This document shows positions 38,276-47,209 of a stretch of DNA of 64,000 bases, one piece after another; the stretch's first letter is position 1; each line of letters begins with the position of its first letter. The DNA is from Bacteroidota bacterium (lineage in GTDB: Bacteria; Bacteroidota; Bacteroidia; Bacteroidales; JAGONC01): NCBI GenBank assembly GCA_022711405.1, contig JAKLFC010000001.1, forward strand, positions 310,001-374,000. The letters are read 5' to 3'. A model generated the notes under the pieces. The model was not told the origin of the DNA and made no database searches. It saw nothing but the letters and a program-made list of their open reading frames with translations. Both the position numbers and the translations under genes were made by a program.

Positions 38276-38312
38276 CCTTCGTCTCTGCGTTCCTCGGGAC
38301 CATGCTGCGAAT

Positions 38313-39509
38313 TTACCTCAGCTTCGCGATCACAGCATCTGTCATCTGTGAGGTGGAAGCGGCGCCATGGTTGATCACCTCGGGGCTGCCCTTCATCTTC
38401 AGCATATCATACGCTTTTACATGGCCTTCTTCGACAACGGCAGCAACAGCGTTTCTGATACGGGTTGCAGTTTCCCCTTCGCCGATATGATCCAGCATCA
38501 TGCAGGAAGAAAGGATCATGGCGATCGGGTTGACGATGGATGTTTCGTATCCGGCATATTTGGGAGCAGAGCCATGGGTGGGTTCGAAGACCGCTACAGA
38601 GGGACCAATGTTTGCGCTGCAGGCAAACCCCAGGCCTCCCACCAGTCCGGCGAATCCATCGGACACGATGTCGCCGAACATATTACCGGCAATGATCACA
38701 TTAAAATCCTCAGGATTTTTGGTGAGCCACATCATCTGTGCATCAATGTTTACATCCTGAACGCGGATGTCGGGATATTCATTTTTGGCCATTTCCTGCG
38801 CAATTTTCAGCATCATCCCGGATGTTTCCCGTATCACGTTGGGCTTTTCGCAGACAGTCACCGTCTTGAATCCCTTCGATTTTGCATATTCAAAACCGGC
38901 TTTTACGATCCTGGTCGTGTATTTTCTGGTAAAGATACGCGTGGAGACCGCCAGATCGGGACGGGGACACCAGGCGAAATTTTCCCTGAACTTGGGATGG
39001 GTCATCAGAGCGTCATAGACTGTGTCGGGTGGATTGGTCCATTCCACTCCACCGTACAATCCTTCCGTGTTCTGCCTGAAGATCATGGTATCAATGAAGG
39101 GTTCCTCAACCGTATTTCCTGGTCCTCTCCGGATGAAATTCAGCGGATTTCCCTTGAAGGTGCGGCAGGGACGCATGCAGATATCCAGATCAAAATGCTG
39201 GCGCATGGAAACGATCGGACTGTAATACTGAAAGCCCTTTCCCTGCAGATCAGGAGATAATTCGGCGGCTGCCTTGTCTTTTGGTTTGGATGTGATGGCC
39301 CCGAACAGGGCTATCTTATGCTGTTCCAGCAATTTCAGCGTTCTGTCGGGCAGGGGATTCCCTTCGTTGCACCAGAATTCCCATCCGATATCACCGTATT
39401 CATAGTTGGCTTTGAAGCCGGACGCTTCCAGAACCCTGATCGCTTCCTTCAGAACGATCTTTCCAATCCCATCTCCGGGTAAGGCTACGATAGTGCGTGT
39501 TGATGTCAT
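38313..39509 (-). CDS. Isocitrate/isopropylmalate dehydrogenase family protein
   Basis: This ~398-residue NAD(P)-dependent beta-decarboxylating dehydrogenase begins RTIVALPGDGIGKIVLKEAIRVL. The substrate arginine region is DICMRPCRTF, with RQNTEGLYGGVEW following. The metal aspartates are in IDAQMMWL and NMFGDIVSDGFAGLVGGLG. The cofactor loop reads EPTHGSAPKYAG. The frame also opens at an ATG 9 nt upstream (39518). Isocitrate is favoured if the neighbouring aconitase-family enzyme makes isocitrate, but 3-isopropylmalate or homoisocitrate cannot be excluded from sequence alone. Confidence 0.87.
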   Translation of the reverse strand: MTSTRTIVALPGDGIGKIVLKEAIRVLEASGFKANYEYGDIGWEFWCNEGNPLPDRTLKLLEQHKIALFGAITSKPKDKAAAELSPDLQGKGFQYYSPIVSMRQHFDLDICMRPCRTFKGNPLNFIRRGPGNTVEEPFIDTMIFRQNTEGLYGGVEWTNPPDTVYDALMTHPKFRENFAWCPRPDLAVSTRIFTRKYTTRIVKAGFEYAKSKGFKTVTVCEKPNVIRETSGMMLKIAQEMAKNEYPDIRVQDVNIDAQMMWLTKNPEDFNVIIAGNMFGDIVSDGFAGLVGGLGFACSANIGPSVAVFEPTHGSAPKYAGYETSIVNPIAMILSSCMMLDHIGEGETATRIRNAVAAVVEEGHVKAYDMLKMKGSPEVINHGAASTSQMTDAVIAKLR

Positions 39510-39562
39510 ATTGTTCATGTTATGGGTTACAGTTATACGAATTACTCATTATTGACTTCGTC

Positions 39563-39651
39563 AAAATCCAAATCCCATGGTCCAAATTCCAAACAAATTC
39601 CAGGATCCAAATCCCAATCCTTCTTCTGACCGCAGACCGCAGACCGCAGAC
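39563..39651. repeat. Intergenic word repeats upstream of cca (CCAAATCC words, then CGCAGAC x3)
   Basis: The stretch 39563-39620 is made of CCAAATCC, CCAAATTCC and CCAGGATCC words, complementary to the run at 37553-37610. Three CGCAGAC units follow at 39631-39651. The open frame of cca runs through this, but the translated residues look like repeat-encoded filler. Confidence 0.7.
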
Positions 39652-41160
39652 AAAAATCCACTGCAAAATTACAACTCCTCGACCACATGGCCAAAGGTTC
39701 GCTTTCAAATTGTTACCTTTGTCGAAAATTCAATAGTCCTGAAACAGTATCTGACACATCCGGTTTTTGAGACCATCGCACGGGCATCGCAGGAGCTCAA
39801 TCTCAATGTCTTCGTGATTGGAGGCTTTGTCAGGGATATCCTCCTGAACCGCCCATCAAAGGATGTGGATATTGTTGTACTGGGTAGCGGGATCGAATTG
39901 GCTGAAAGGATTACCCGTATGCTGGGAGGCAAGGTTCAGCTGAGTGTATACAGGAACTTTGGCACTGCCCTGATTACCTGGAGGGAGAATGGTGAGAGCT
40001 GGCAGATCGAGTTTGTGGGCGCCAGGAAAGAGTCGTACCGGCTGGATTCCAGAAAACCGCTGGTAGAGAATGGTACGCTGGAGGATGATCAAAACCGGAG
40101 GGACTTTACTGTCAACGCGCTTTCGATCAGCCTGAACCAGCAGGATTATGGCAGGCTGATCGATCCGTTTGGCGGGTTGAAGGATCTGGACAGGAAAATT
40201 CTCAGAACTCCTCTCGATCCGGATGTGACTTTTTCTGACGATCCACTTCGCATGATGCGGGCGATCCGCTTTGCCTCGCAGCTGGATTTTACCATTGACC
40301 CGGAGACCTACAGTGCGATCCCCAGGAACAAGGACCGGTTGCACATTGTGTCGATGGAGCGTATCATGGATGAGTTCAACAAGATCATCATGGTCAGGAA
40401 GCCATCCGGAGGACTTTTTCAGCTGTTTGAAACAGGACTGCTGGAGATCTTCTTTCCCCAGCTTGCAGCTCTCAAAGGCACTGAAATGGTGGATGGAAAA
40501 GGTCACAAGGATAATTTGCTGCATACATTACAGGTGCTGGATAACCTTGCCAGTAAGACGGATGATCTGTGGCTTCGCTGGGCTGCCCTTCTTCATGACA
40601 TAGCCAAGCCCCTTACCAGGAAATATGACCCGGAACTTGGCTGGACTTTTTACGGTCATGATTTTCTGGGTTCCAAAATGGTACCCCAGATCTTCTCCAG
40701 GCTAAAGCTCCCGTTGAATGAGAAGATGAAGTACGTTAAAAAGATGGTGCTGCTTCATCTGCGTCCCCAGGTTCTGTCCGACACCGAAGTGACGGATTCG
40801 GCCATTCGGAGATTGCTTTTTGATGCAGGAGAAGATATTGACGATCTGATGCTGCTTTGTGAAGCAGATATAACCTCTAAAAACCAGGAAAAAGTTAAAA
40901 AGTTCCTCGCTAATTTCCAGCTGGTCAGGGAGAAATTAAAAGAGGTGGAAGAAAAGGACCGCATCCGCAACTGGCAGCCTCCCATATCCGGTGAACTTAT
41001 CATGGAAACCTTTGGAATTGGTCCCTGTCGGGAGGTGGGAATGATCAAGAATTCCATTCGGGAAGCAATCCTCGATGGGGTCATTCCAAATGAATATGAA
41101 GCTGCGTTCAGCTTAATGATGGCAGAAGCGAAAAAAATTGGCTTGTCACCCCGAACTTAG
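39577..41160 (+). CDS. cca: CCA tRNA nucleotidyltransferase with HD domain
   Basis: This enzyme adds or repairs the 3' CCA of tRNAs, needed here because the tRNA-Gly at 50961 has no encoded CCA. The head domain has [20 protein letters not shown] (nucleotidyltransferase motif with catalytic aspartates) and [28 protein letters not shown] marks the neck, and LLHDIAKP the C-terminal HD domain. The start is a problem: the only standard start codon in frame is the ATG at 39577, yet the first ~45 residues come from repeats, and homologs begin close to [16 protein letters not shown] (about 39732). A -7 box at 39714-39721 also points to a later, non-standard start. Confidence 0.93.
   Translation: MVQIPNKFQDPNPNPSSDRRPQTADKNPLQNYNSSTTWPKVRFQIVTFVENSIVLKQYLTHPVFETIARASQELNLNVFVIGGFVRDILLNRPSKDVDIVVLGSGIELAERITRMLGGKVQLSVYRNFGTALITWRENGESWQIEFVGARKESYRLDSRKPLVENGTLEDDQNRRDFTVNALSISLNQQDYGRLIDPFGGLKDLDRKILRTPLDPDVTFSDDPLRMMRAIRFASQLDFTIDPETYSAIPRNKDRLHIVSMERIMDEFNKIIMVRKPSGGLFQLFETGLLEIFFPQLAALKGTEMVDGKGHKDNLLHTLQVLDNLASKTDDLWLRWAALLHDIAKPLTRKYDPELGWTFYGHDFLGSKMVPQIFSRLKLPLNEKMKYVKKMVLLHLRPQVLSDTEVTDSAIRRLLFDAGEDIDDLMLLCEADITSKNQEKVKKFLANFQLVREKLKEVEEKDRIRNWQPPISGELIMETFGIGPCREVGMIKNSIREAILDGVIPNEYEAAFSLMMAEAKKIGLSPRT
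39714..39721 (+). promoter_or_regulatory. Candidate -7 box inside the cca open frame
   Basis: TACCTTTG matches TAnnTTTG exactly. If used, transcription would begin near 39728, after the ATG at 39577, and translation would need a non-standard codon such as ATA (39735) or CTG (39741). Confidence 0.4.
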
Positions 41161-41187
41161 TTTGTAATCAGATTATGGTTATTTTTG
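41161..41187 (+). promoter_or_regulatory. Candidate promoter for the pRiA4b-like gene
   Basis: TTTG (41161-41164), 15 nt, then TATTTTTG (41180-41187, exact -7 match). The spacer is shorter than usual. The start codon is 29 nt after the -7 box. Confidence 0.4.
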
Positions 41188-41215
41188 TACCGGTATTTTC
41201 AAACTAAAAAGAGCT

Positions 41216-41782
41216 ATGCACGCTTACCGGTTTCGACTTTTAAGTGATGAAAATGATAAGTTCGTGAGGGATATTGAGATCAAGGCCACACAGACCTTTA
41301 AGGAGTTCCATGAAGTGATCCGCCAGAGTGTCCAGATGGATGGCAATGAACTGGCCTCTTTTTTCATTTGTGACCGTCGGTGGAACCGTGTGAAGGAGAT
41401 CACCTTGATTGATATGGAAGACCGGATCGATGATAACTCCGAGGAAGATGAAAGTGAATCGTATAGCATTCCCATGTCTGTGATGGAAGAATCGGTATTG
41501 AAGGATTTCATTGATGATCCCCATCAGCGGATGCTTTATGAATATGATATTCTGAAACAGGGATCCCTTTTCATCGAATTGATGAAGATCGTCCCTGCGG
41601 ATGAAAAGGCTACCTACCCTGTTTGTGTCAAAAGCGAAGGGATGCTGATCCCCAAAAAGGTCGTTGATGAGGATTTTATCCCCCCTGACGTGGATGAGGA
41701 TGAACTCCTGAAGGAATTTGAAGAGATGATGAACGATGATGAGACCACAGGGGAGGGATTTGAAACATTTTTCGAAGAGTGA
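41216..41782 (+). CDS. Plasmid pRiA4b ORF-3-family-like protein
   Basis: This 188-residue cytoplasmic protein is of unknown function. MHAYRFRLLSDENDKFVRDIEIKATQTFKEFHEVI and ASFFICDRRW resemble the pRiA4b ORF-3 family (a small beta/alpha fold). The last third is very acidic (PPDVDEDELLKEFEEMMNDDE). Family members occur widely on chromosomes, so the name does not imply a plasmid. It overlaps miaA by one base and is probably translated with it. Confidence 0.75.
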   Translation: MHAYRFRLLSDENDKFVRDIEIKATQTFKEFHEVIRQSVQMDGNELASFFICDRRWNRVKEITLIDMEDRIDDNSEEDESESYSIPMSVMEESVLKDFIDDPHQRMLYEYDILKQGSLFIELMKIVPADEKATYPVCVKSEGMLIPKKVVDEDFIPPDVDEDELLKEFEEMMNDDETTGEGFETFFEE

Positions 41783-42738
41783 TGCAATCCCCGCCCGATT
41801 CCACTCGATCTCCATCATCCAACCTGCTTCTTGTCATAACCGGTCCGACAGCTGTCGGGAAAACTGCTGTAGCATCAGCCCTTGCCAAGTATTTAAGGAC
41901 AGAGATCATTTCTGCCGACTCACGTCAGTTTTACAGGGAGATGACCATTGGAACGGCTGTCCCTTCCCCGGAGGTATTATCCCTGGTACCGCACCATTTT
42001 ATCGGACATTTATCCATAACCGAGACCTATAATATCTACAGGTACGAAAATGATGTGCTGAACTTGTTGAAGGAACTTTTTACACACCATTCTGTCATTC
42101 TTCTGACAGGGGGCTCAGGATTGTACATCCGTGCCGTACTGTATGGTATCGATGACCTGCCGGATCCGGATCCGGTCCTCCGGGAAGAGCTTCACGGCAA
42201 GCTATTGAAGGAAGGCTTAGGATCATTACAGGAAATGCTCGCAGGACTGGATCCGGAATATTACGCTGAAGTGGACCGAAACAATCCTAAACGGTTGATG
42301 CGGGCCATTGAGGTTTGCATGGCTACAGGAAGTAAATATTCGCTACTCCGGAGAAAAACACCGGCTGCGCGTGATTTTACTTTTCTTCAGATCGGTTTGG
42401 AGATCCCCCGTGATTTATTGTATGCAAAGATCAATGAAAGGATCGACGGGATGATGGAGGCAGGGCTGCTGGAAGAAGCCCGTGCACTCTATCCGTGCCG
42501 GCACCTGAATGCGCTGAATACCGTCGGCTATAAGGAATTGTTTGAATTCTTCGACGGCAGGATCACCCTGGAACAGGCGGTGAAGGATATCAAGACCCAT
42601 ACGAGAAAGTATGCCAAGCGGCAGCTTACCTGGTTCCGGCACGACCCTTCCATCATCTGGATGCACCCTGACAGGCTGACAGAGATGATCAGCCTTGTTG
42701 AGCCGAGGATCAAAGGTCGCTCCCCGTCAGACAGTTAA
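41782..42738 (+). CDS. miaA: tRNA dimethylallyltransferase
   Basis: MiaA adds an isopentenyl group to A37 of tRNAs reading UNN codons. The protein is 318 residues. The P-loop is ITGPTAVGKT (near residues 19-28), followed by SADSRQFYREMTIGTA, LTGGSGLYIRAVLYG, NPKRLMRAIEV and TRKYAKRQLTWFR, all family signatures. I chose the ATG at 41782, which overlaps the preceding stop (TGATG); the GTG at 41779 is the alternative. Confidence 0.95.
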   Translation: MQSPPDSTRSPSSNLLLVITGPTAVGKTAVASALAKYLRTEIISADSRQFYREMTIGTAVPSPEVLSLVPHHFIGHLSITETYNIYRYENDVLNLLKELFTHHSVILLTGGSGLYIRAVLYGIDDLPDPDPVLREELHGKLLKEGLGSLQEMLAGLDPEYYAEVDRNNPKRLMRAIEVCMATGSKYSLLRRKTPAARDFTFLQIGLEIPRDLLYAKINERIDGMMEAGLLEEARALYPCRHLNALNTVGYKELFEFFDGRITLEQAVKDIKTHTRKYAKRQLTWFRHDPSIIWMHPDRLTEMISLVEPRIKGRSPSDS

Positions 42739-42740
42739 CG

Positions 42741-43580
42741 TTAGGATTTGTGAAACTCGATGAGTCCATCCATCGGATTCGGCAGTATCCTATCGATGCT
42801 AATACCGAATTCGAGTGCTGCTTCGGAAAGGAAATCCCGGTAGATCCAGGCCACCGAACCCAGAGCCCTGACAGGCAGATCCTTATACCCTTTGTATTTT
42901 GTCACCTGATGAACAAAAAATGCCCTGAATGCAGTGCGGATCAGGTTCCGGATATGTTCGTGGTGTAAATTGGCTGCCAGAAAATAGGAAAATGAGGCCA
43001 GAAACCGGTTGGGAGAGGGCCTGTTATACACCGCATTCAGGATGTTCTCGAGGCTGTAGTTATATTTTTTATCAAATGCTTCTTTTAAATCAGCCGGGAG
43101 TTCGTCCAGGTAAAAATCCCGTATCAGCTGCTTGCCAAGATAGGCACCGCTGCCTTCATCTGCCAGCACATACCCCAGAGAACTGACATTCTGGGTGATG
43201 AAAATACCGTTATAACTGCAGGAATTGGAACCAGTGCCCAGGATACAGGCGATGCCTTTTTCCCTTCCCAGCAGTGCCCTGGCGGCTCCCAGAAGGTCAT
43301 GCTCCACACTGATATCCGCATTGAAAAAAAAGTCTTCAAGGGCATTCCCGACGATATCGCAATTGGTGGGTGTGGAACAGCCAGCGCCATAGAAATAGAC
43401 TTCCTTCACCAGCTGGTTATTGACAAAAGGAAAAAGGTTTTTATCAAGTTCTTCTTTAATGCCATCGGTCTTTATAAAATAGGGATTGAATCCAATGGTC
43501 TGTGCCTTTGATATTTCACCATTCCTGCCGATGAACACCCAGTCGGTCTTGGTGGCTCCACTGTCTGCGATGGCAATCAT
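42741..43580 (-). CDS. BadF/BadG/BcrA-type ATPase, probable N-acetylglucosamine kinase-like
   Basis: This 279-residue ASKHA-fold kinase starts IADSGATKTDWVFI, the phosphate-1 motif. GKEKGIACILGTGSNSC-type sequence (phosphate-2) and YVLADEGSGAYLGKQLI are typical of N-acetylglucosamine kinases in Bacteroidota, which may act in cell-wall sugar recycling. The substrate is inferred from family resemblance. It converges with miaA with a 2-nt gap. Confidence 0.85.
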   Translation of the reverse strand: MIAIADSGATKTDWVFIGRNGEISKAQTIGFNPYFIKTDGIKEELDKNLFPFVNNQLVKEVYFYGAGCSTPTNCDIVGNALEDFFFNADISVEHDLLGAARALLGREKGIACILGTGSNSCSYNGIFITQNVSSLGYVLADEGSGAYLGKQLIRDFYLDELPADLKEAFDKKYNYSLENILNAVYNRPSPNRFLASFSYFLAANLHHEHIRNLIRTAFRAFFVHQVTKYKGYKDLPVRALGSVAWIYRDFLSEAALEFGISIDRILPNPMDGLIEFHKS

Positions 43581-43747
43581 TACCAGAATACTTTTAGATT
43601 ATAGAAAAAAGCGTGTAAAGATATAGAATCCTGTCTATCATCATACAATCGGGAATATAAAGTGGAAACTGTCGGATGGTTATAGGGTGTATCAGGGAAT
43701 GGGGGCAAATATTTTGCCTTTTACTTGCAAAAAGTTTCCAGTTTATG

Positions 43748-43755
43748 TATTTTTA
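43748..43755 (+). promoter_or_regulatory. Weak -7 box for the first Fib_succ_major gene
   Basis: TATTTTTA is one base from TAnnTTTG and has a TTG 20 nt upstream (43725-43727). It lies 26 nt before the start codon at 43782. The gap 43581-43781 holds nothing else that I recognise. Confidence 0.3.
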
Positions 43756-43781
43756 GTCCATTAAACTCAAAAATATATAGT

Positions 43782-45635
43782 ATGAACAAGATGAATTCTA
43801 TTTATGCATTACTAGCTGTTTCATTGCTGTTATTTTCAACCAGTTCAGGGATAACTGCCAGTACGATACCGGAAACAGAGACCCTTTCTGAATCCAATCT
43901 CAACATACCGGACGTACCTGCTCTTACAGAGGATAATGGCTTTCATTGCGCAGATGTAAATGAAGATGGATTTATCAATGTGCTGGATATCATTTCCATG
44001 GTAAATTACATCATGGGAGGGAATCCGAGTCCTTTTAACCTGGAGGCTGCTGACATCAATGCGGATGCTACCATCAACATCCTGGATGTCATTGCTATCG
44101 TAAACATCATTATGCAATTACCGGGCATGCCGTGCGGATGCGTTGCCCCGGTGGTTTACGAAGAGCAAACCTATACCACTGTACAGATAGGCGACCAGTG
44201 CTGGTTCAAAGAGAACCTTAATGTCGGGACGATGATCAACAGCAGCCAGGGAGGACAATTGCAGACAGATAATGCCATTATCGAAAAATATTGTTACGGC
44301 AACAATCCTGAAAACTGTGCAGAATATGGTGGATTGTACGAATGGCAGGAGGCAATGCAGTATGTGACCGAAGAAGGTGCCCAGGGTATTTGCCCTCCGG
44401 GATGGCATATACCAAAAGATGGTGAATTTGGTGTGCTTGTCAGCCTTTACGGAGGCTATCCAAATGCTGCAGGCGATTTGAAAGAGGCTGGCTATGCACA
44501 CTGGAATCCTCCCAATACCAATGCCACGAATGCAAGCGGATTTACCGGCCTTCCGGGCGGACTGCGCAGCAGGTGGGTTGGCAGTTTTACATCACTGCAC
44601 GAAGTCGGGTACCAATGGTCTTCAACGCAAAACCTTTCGGCCTGTGCATGGACTAACGATCTGTGGTATAACTATCCCCTGGTCGAACGGGCCTGCCTGG
44701 AATCAGATTTTGGTCTGTCGATCCGTTGCGTGAAAGGTTGCTGGCCTGAGCCCGACCAGGCCAATGCCGGACCGGATCAGCTGAACGTTCCCGGCACATC
44801 CACCACCATGGCTGGCAATACTCCCATGTATGGCGCAGGAGTATGGGGAATTGTAAGCGGAACCGGAGGAACGTTTGTGGATCCATGGAGTCCGACGGCG
44901 GAATTCCAGGGTGTGGCAGGGAATGAATATTTACTTTCATGGACCATCAGCACTGATTGCGGAAGCACAGCAGATACTGTGGTAGTCAGCTTTGCTGCTG
45001 CTTCATTTACCTGTGGCGATCCTCTGATCGATGAGCGTAACTGGACATCCTACAATACTGTGCTGATAGGTTCACAATGCTGGATAGTTCAGAATCTGAA
45101 CATTGGAGAACCAATCGCGAGTAACTCAGGAGGCCAGCTGCAGACAGACAATGGAATTATTGAAAAATATTGCTACGAAAATAGTCCCTCCTATTGCAGC
45201 GGTTATGGAGGACTTTATGAATGGAATGAAGCCATGCAATATGAAACCATTGAGGGAGCACAGGGCATCTGTCCCGCAGGCTGGCATATTCCGTCAGATG
45301 GAGAATGGACAATCTTATCGGACTTCCTGGGGGGCGAATATGTCGCAGGTGGCAAGATGAAATCCACAGGTACCATTGAGGATGGAACAGGCCTATGGTA
45401 CGCTCCGAATGAAGGTGCAACCAATGAAAGTGGTTTTACGGGTGACCCGGGCGGCGTAAGGGGCTACTACTACAGGGACTTTTACAACGTTAATGCTCAG
45501 GGCAGTTTCTGGTCTTCAACACAGTCCAATGAGATTAAAGCATGGAACCGGGAATTGGATTTCGGCTGGAGCGACGTGACCAGGGGTAACAGCTACAAAG
45601 ACTACGGCTTATCCGTCCGCTGCCTCCAGGATTGA
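43782..45635 (+). CDS. Secreted dockerin-like protein with two Fib_succ_major domains
   Basis: This 617-residue exported protein starts at ATG 43782, which directly gives a signal peptide (MNKMNSIYALLAVSLLLFS). Residues ~56-108 are a type I dockerin-like pair of calcium loops: DVNEDGFINVLD and DINADATINILD. Next comes a Fibrobacter succinogenes major paralogous domain (about 123-336), with GDQCWFKENLNVGT, YGGLYEWQEAMQY, GICPPGWHIP and GLSIRC. An Ig/PKD-like linker (NAGPDQLNVPGTSTTMAGN, to ~425) and a second Fib_succ domain (about 428-617) follow. There is no T9SS sorting domain. Two paralogs lie at 51080 and 54128. The biological role is unknown. Confidence 0.88.
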   Translation: MNKMNSIYALLAVSLLLFSTSSGITASTIPETETLSESNLNIPDVPALTEDNGFHCADVNEDGFINVLDIISMVNYIMGGNPSPFNLEAADINADATINILDVIAIVNIIMQLPGMPCGCVAPVVYEEQTYTTVQIGDQCWFKENLNVGTMINSSQGGQLQTDNAIIEKYCYGNNPENCAEYGGLYEWQEAMQYVTEEGAQGICPPGWHIPKDGEFGVLVSLYGGYPNAAGDLKEAGYAHWNPPNTNATNASGFTGLPGGLRSRWVGSFTSLHEVGYQWSSTQNLSACAWTNDLWYNYPLVERACLESDFGLSIRCVKGCWPEPDQANAGPDQLNVPGTSTTMAGNTPMYGAGVWGIVSGTGGTFVDPWSPTAEFQGVAGNEYLLSWTISTDCGSTADTVVVSFAAASFTCGDPLIDERNWTSYNTVLIGSQCWIVQNLNIGEPIASNSGGQLQTDNGIIEKYCYENSPSYCSGYGGLYEWNEAMQYETIEGAQGICPAGWHIPSDGEWTILSDFLGGEYVAGGKMKSTGTIEDGTGLWYAPNEGATNESGFTGDPGGVRGYYYRDFYNVNAQGSFWSSTQSNEIKAWNRELDFGWSDVTRGNSYKDYGLSVRCLQD

Positions 45636-45715
45636 CCCCCTGCCTTCGCAGGGGTCATCCCTGCGTAAGCAGGGATCTGGATTAATTGATTAATTGAATT
45701 CCGCCGAAAGCGGAA
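45634..45715. repeat. Cluster of three short hairpins after the first Fib_succ_major gene
   Basis: Three hairpins follow one another: one at 45634-45656 with a GACCCC/GGGGTC outer stem and TGC/GCA inner stem; ATCCCTGC/GCAGGGAT at 45657-45676; and TTCCGC/GCGGAA at 45699-45715. The first starts in the stop codon and may terminate transcription. Confidence 0.6.
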
Positions 45716-45797
45716 GAGGCACGCCGTGAGCACCGAACGCGAGGGGCGCATGGATTCCACGTCACGCTCGGGATGACGGTGCAGGTAGTGCAAAATC

Positions 45798-45849
45798 GAA
45801 GCGGCGCGGCACACCATTGTAAACTTTCAAATGAGTGCCGCGCCGCTTC
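45798..45849. repeat. 15-bp perfect inverted repeat with 22-nt loop
   Basis: GAAGCGGCGCGGCAC (45798-45812) pairs fully with the complement at 45835-45849. It is far more GC-rich than its surroundings. It resembles a MITE-like or structural element; no transposase is near. Confidence 0.75.
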
Positions 45850-45864
45850 CTTTACTCTCCCGCA

Positions 45865-45943
45865 CCCGTCATCCCGAACGAAGTGAGGGACCCGTTTGCC
45901 CTTATCACTGCCCGTCATCCCGAACGAAGTGAGGAACCCGTTT
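45865..45943. repeat. Two 33-nt direct repeats beginning CCCGTCATCCCGAACG
   Basis: Copies at 45865-45897 and 45911-45943 differ at one position. A related, inverted and diverged copy is at 46364-46392. This word (GTCATCCCGAACGAAGTGAGG) belongs to a kind of intergenic repeat seen in many bacteria. The 370-nt gap 45636-46005 contains repeats only and no gene. Confidence 0.8.
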
Positions 45944-46005
45944 ATAAAATAATTACAACAAACCCGGTACAAAAAACCATCTTTCCGGATTAATAGATAA
46001 AAACC

Positions 46006-46299
46006 ATGAAAGAAAGCTACATCTATATCCTGAGCAACAAGAATCGGTCGGTCTTTTATACTGGAGTTACGGCTGATTTTTCCACCAGAATGAGATCACA
46101 CCTTGAAGGCAATGGATCTATTTTCTGCAAAAAATACAATGTAAATGAGTTGATTTATTATGAGTTATTTATGAACATTACCGATGCCATCCAGAGGGAG
46201 AAGGAGATAAAAGGCTGGCGCAGGGAGAAGAAACTGGATCTCATCAAACGACGGAATCCGGAGTTGAAAAATTTACTAAAAAGAGGGGATAAATTCTGA
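46006..46299 (+). CDS. GIY-YIG domain protein (YhbQ-like)
   Basis: This 97-residue single GIY-YIG nuclease domain has YIYILSNKNRSVFYTGVTADFSTRMRSHLEG, the GIY-YIG pair with the following arginine, and a conserved IQREKEIKGWRREKKLDLI helix with the catalytic glutamate region. Stand-alone proteins of this length are common on Bacteroidota chromosomes; the cellular role is unclear. It is surrounded by repeat sequence on both sides. Confidence 0.9.
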   Translation: MKESYIYILSNKNRSVFYTGVTADFSTRMRSHLEGNGSIFCKKYNVNELIYYELFMNITDAIQREKEIKGWRREKKLDLIKRRNPELKNLLKRGDKF

Positions 46300-46363
46300 T
46301 TTATGGCATATTCTGACAGATCCCTGCGCAGAGCTTGGGATAGGTAAGAAGATTAATTCAACA

Positions 46364-46392
46364 GGTCCCTCGCTGGCGCTCGGGATGACGGG
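46364..46392. repeat. Diverged inverted copy of the GTCATCCCGA repeat
   Basis: GGTCCCTC and CGGGATGACGGG flank a different 9-nt centre compared with the complement of the copies at 45865 and 45911. The gap 46300-46489 has no other feature. Confidence 0.6.
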
Positions 46393-46489
46393 TGCGAGAG
46401 GGATCTTTTCCTGAACGCATTAGCTTGTTTGCTGGATAAAGAAAGATATGATTCGATGGAAAGAAGTAATTTTGAGGATATTTTATCAC

Positions 46490-47209
46490 ATGAAGGCTTT
46501 CGCTGACTCGATCATCCTCTTCTTCAAATCGCTTGAAATCGATACACAGCTTCCTGACGGAATTTCCATTTTGAATCCTTATCACGATGCTGAGGTCATG
46601 ACCCTGGTGGAAGCGTATTTCAGAAAATATTATGATGACACATCACCCCGGATACCTGTGATGGGTATCAATCCGGGACGATTTGGAGGCGGGCTTACGG
46701 GGATTTCGTTTACTGATCCGGTGAACCTGGAAGCAAAATGCGGCATTCCCAATCCTATCGAAAAACGTCCGGAATTGTCATCAACCTTCATATTCAGCGT
46801 TATTGACCGATTCGGCGGAGTGGATGCCTTTTTTCACCGTTTTTTCCTTACGGCGATTTGCCCACTGGGATTTGTAAAAGAGGGAAAGAACTATAATTAC
46901 TACGACGACAAGGCGTTGAAAAGAGCTGTAACACCTTTCATCACCTACACAATGGAACGGCAACATGCCATTTGCGGATATCCTGAGGATTGCATCTGCG
47001 TTGGAGAAGGAGAGAACCTAAAGTTCCTTACGGACCTAAATCACAAGCTTGGTTTATTCCAGCGTGTCCATCCGCTGCCACATCCGAGGTTCATCATGCA
47101 GTACCGGAGGAAAAAGATGCAGGATTACACTGAATTTTATATTCATATTTTTAATAAGCTTTCTAAAATATCCAACATACGAACATACGAAGTAGAAGTA
47201 GAAGTATAA
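46490..47209 (+). CDS. Uracil-DNA-glycosylase-fold protein (SMUG2 / DUF4918)
   Basis: This 239-residue protein starts at ATG 46490 (MKAFADSIILFFKSL), where DUF4918 homologs start; the frame opens 42 nt earlier. Motif 1 is VMGINPGRFGGGLTGISF and motif 2 is HPLPHPRFIMQYRRKK, as in SMUG2-type glycosylases that remove uracil from DNA. The final ~13 residues (NIRTYEVEVEV) are encoded by one arm of a 27-bp inverted repeat whose other arm is at 47294-47320, so the C-terminus has probably been extended by the repeat. Confidence 0.85.
   Translation: MKAFADSIILFFKSLEIDTQLPDGISILNPYHDAEVMTLVEAYFRKYYDDTSPRIPVMGINPGRFGGGLTGISFTDPVNLEAKCGIPNPIEKRPELSSTFIFSVIDRFGGVDAFFHRFFLTAICPLGFVKEGKNYNYYDDKALKRAVTPFITYTMERQHAICGYPEDCICVGEGENLKFLTDLNHKLGLFQRVHPLPHPRFIMQYRRKKMQDYTEFYIHIFNKLSKISNIRTYEVEVEV

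Noticed and set aside
38367-39260. 297-codon plus-strand open frame
   Set aside because: It is a shadow of the isocitrate/isopropylmalate dehydrogenase gene on the other strand.
41216-41782. Mobile-element origin suggested by the pRiA4b ORF-3 family name
   Set aside because: No transposase, terminal repeats or target duplication is seen, and the gene overlaps the housekeeping gene miaA.
46006-46299. Homing endonuclease
   Set aside because: The protein is a bare GIY-YIG domain without a DNA-recognition extension, and no intron or intein is near.
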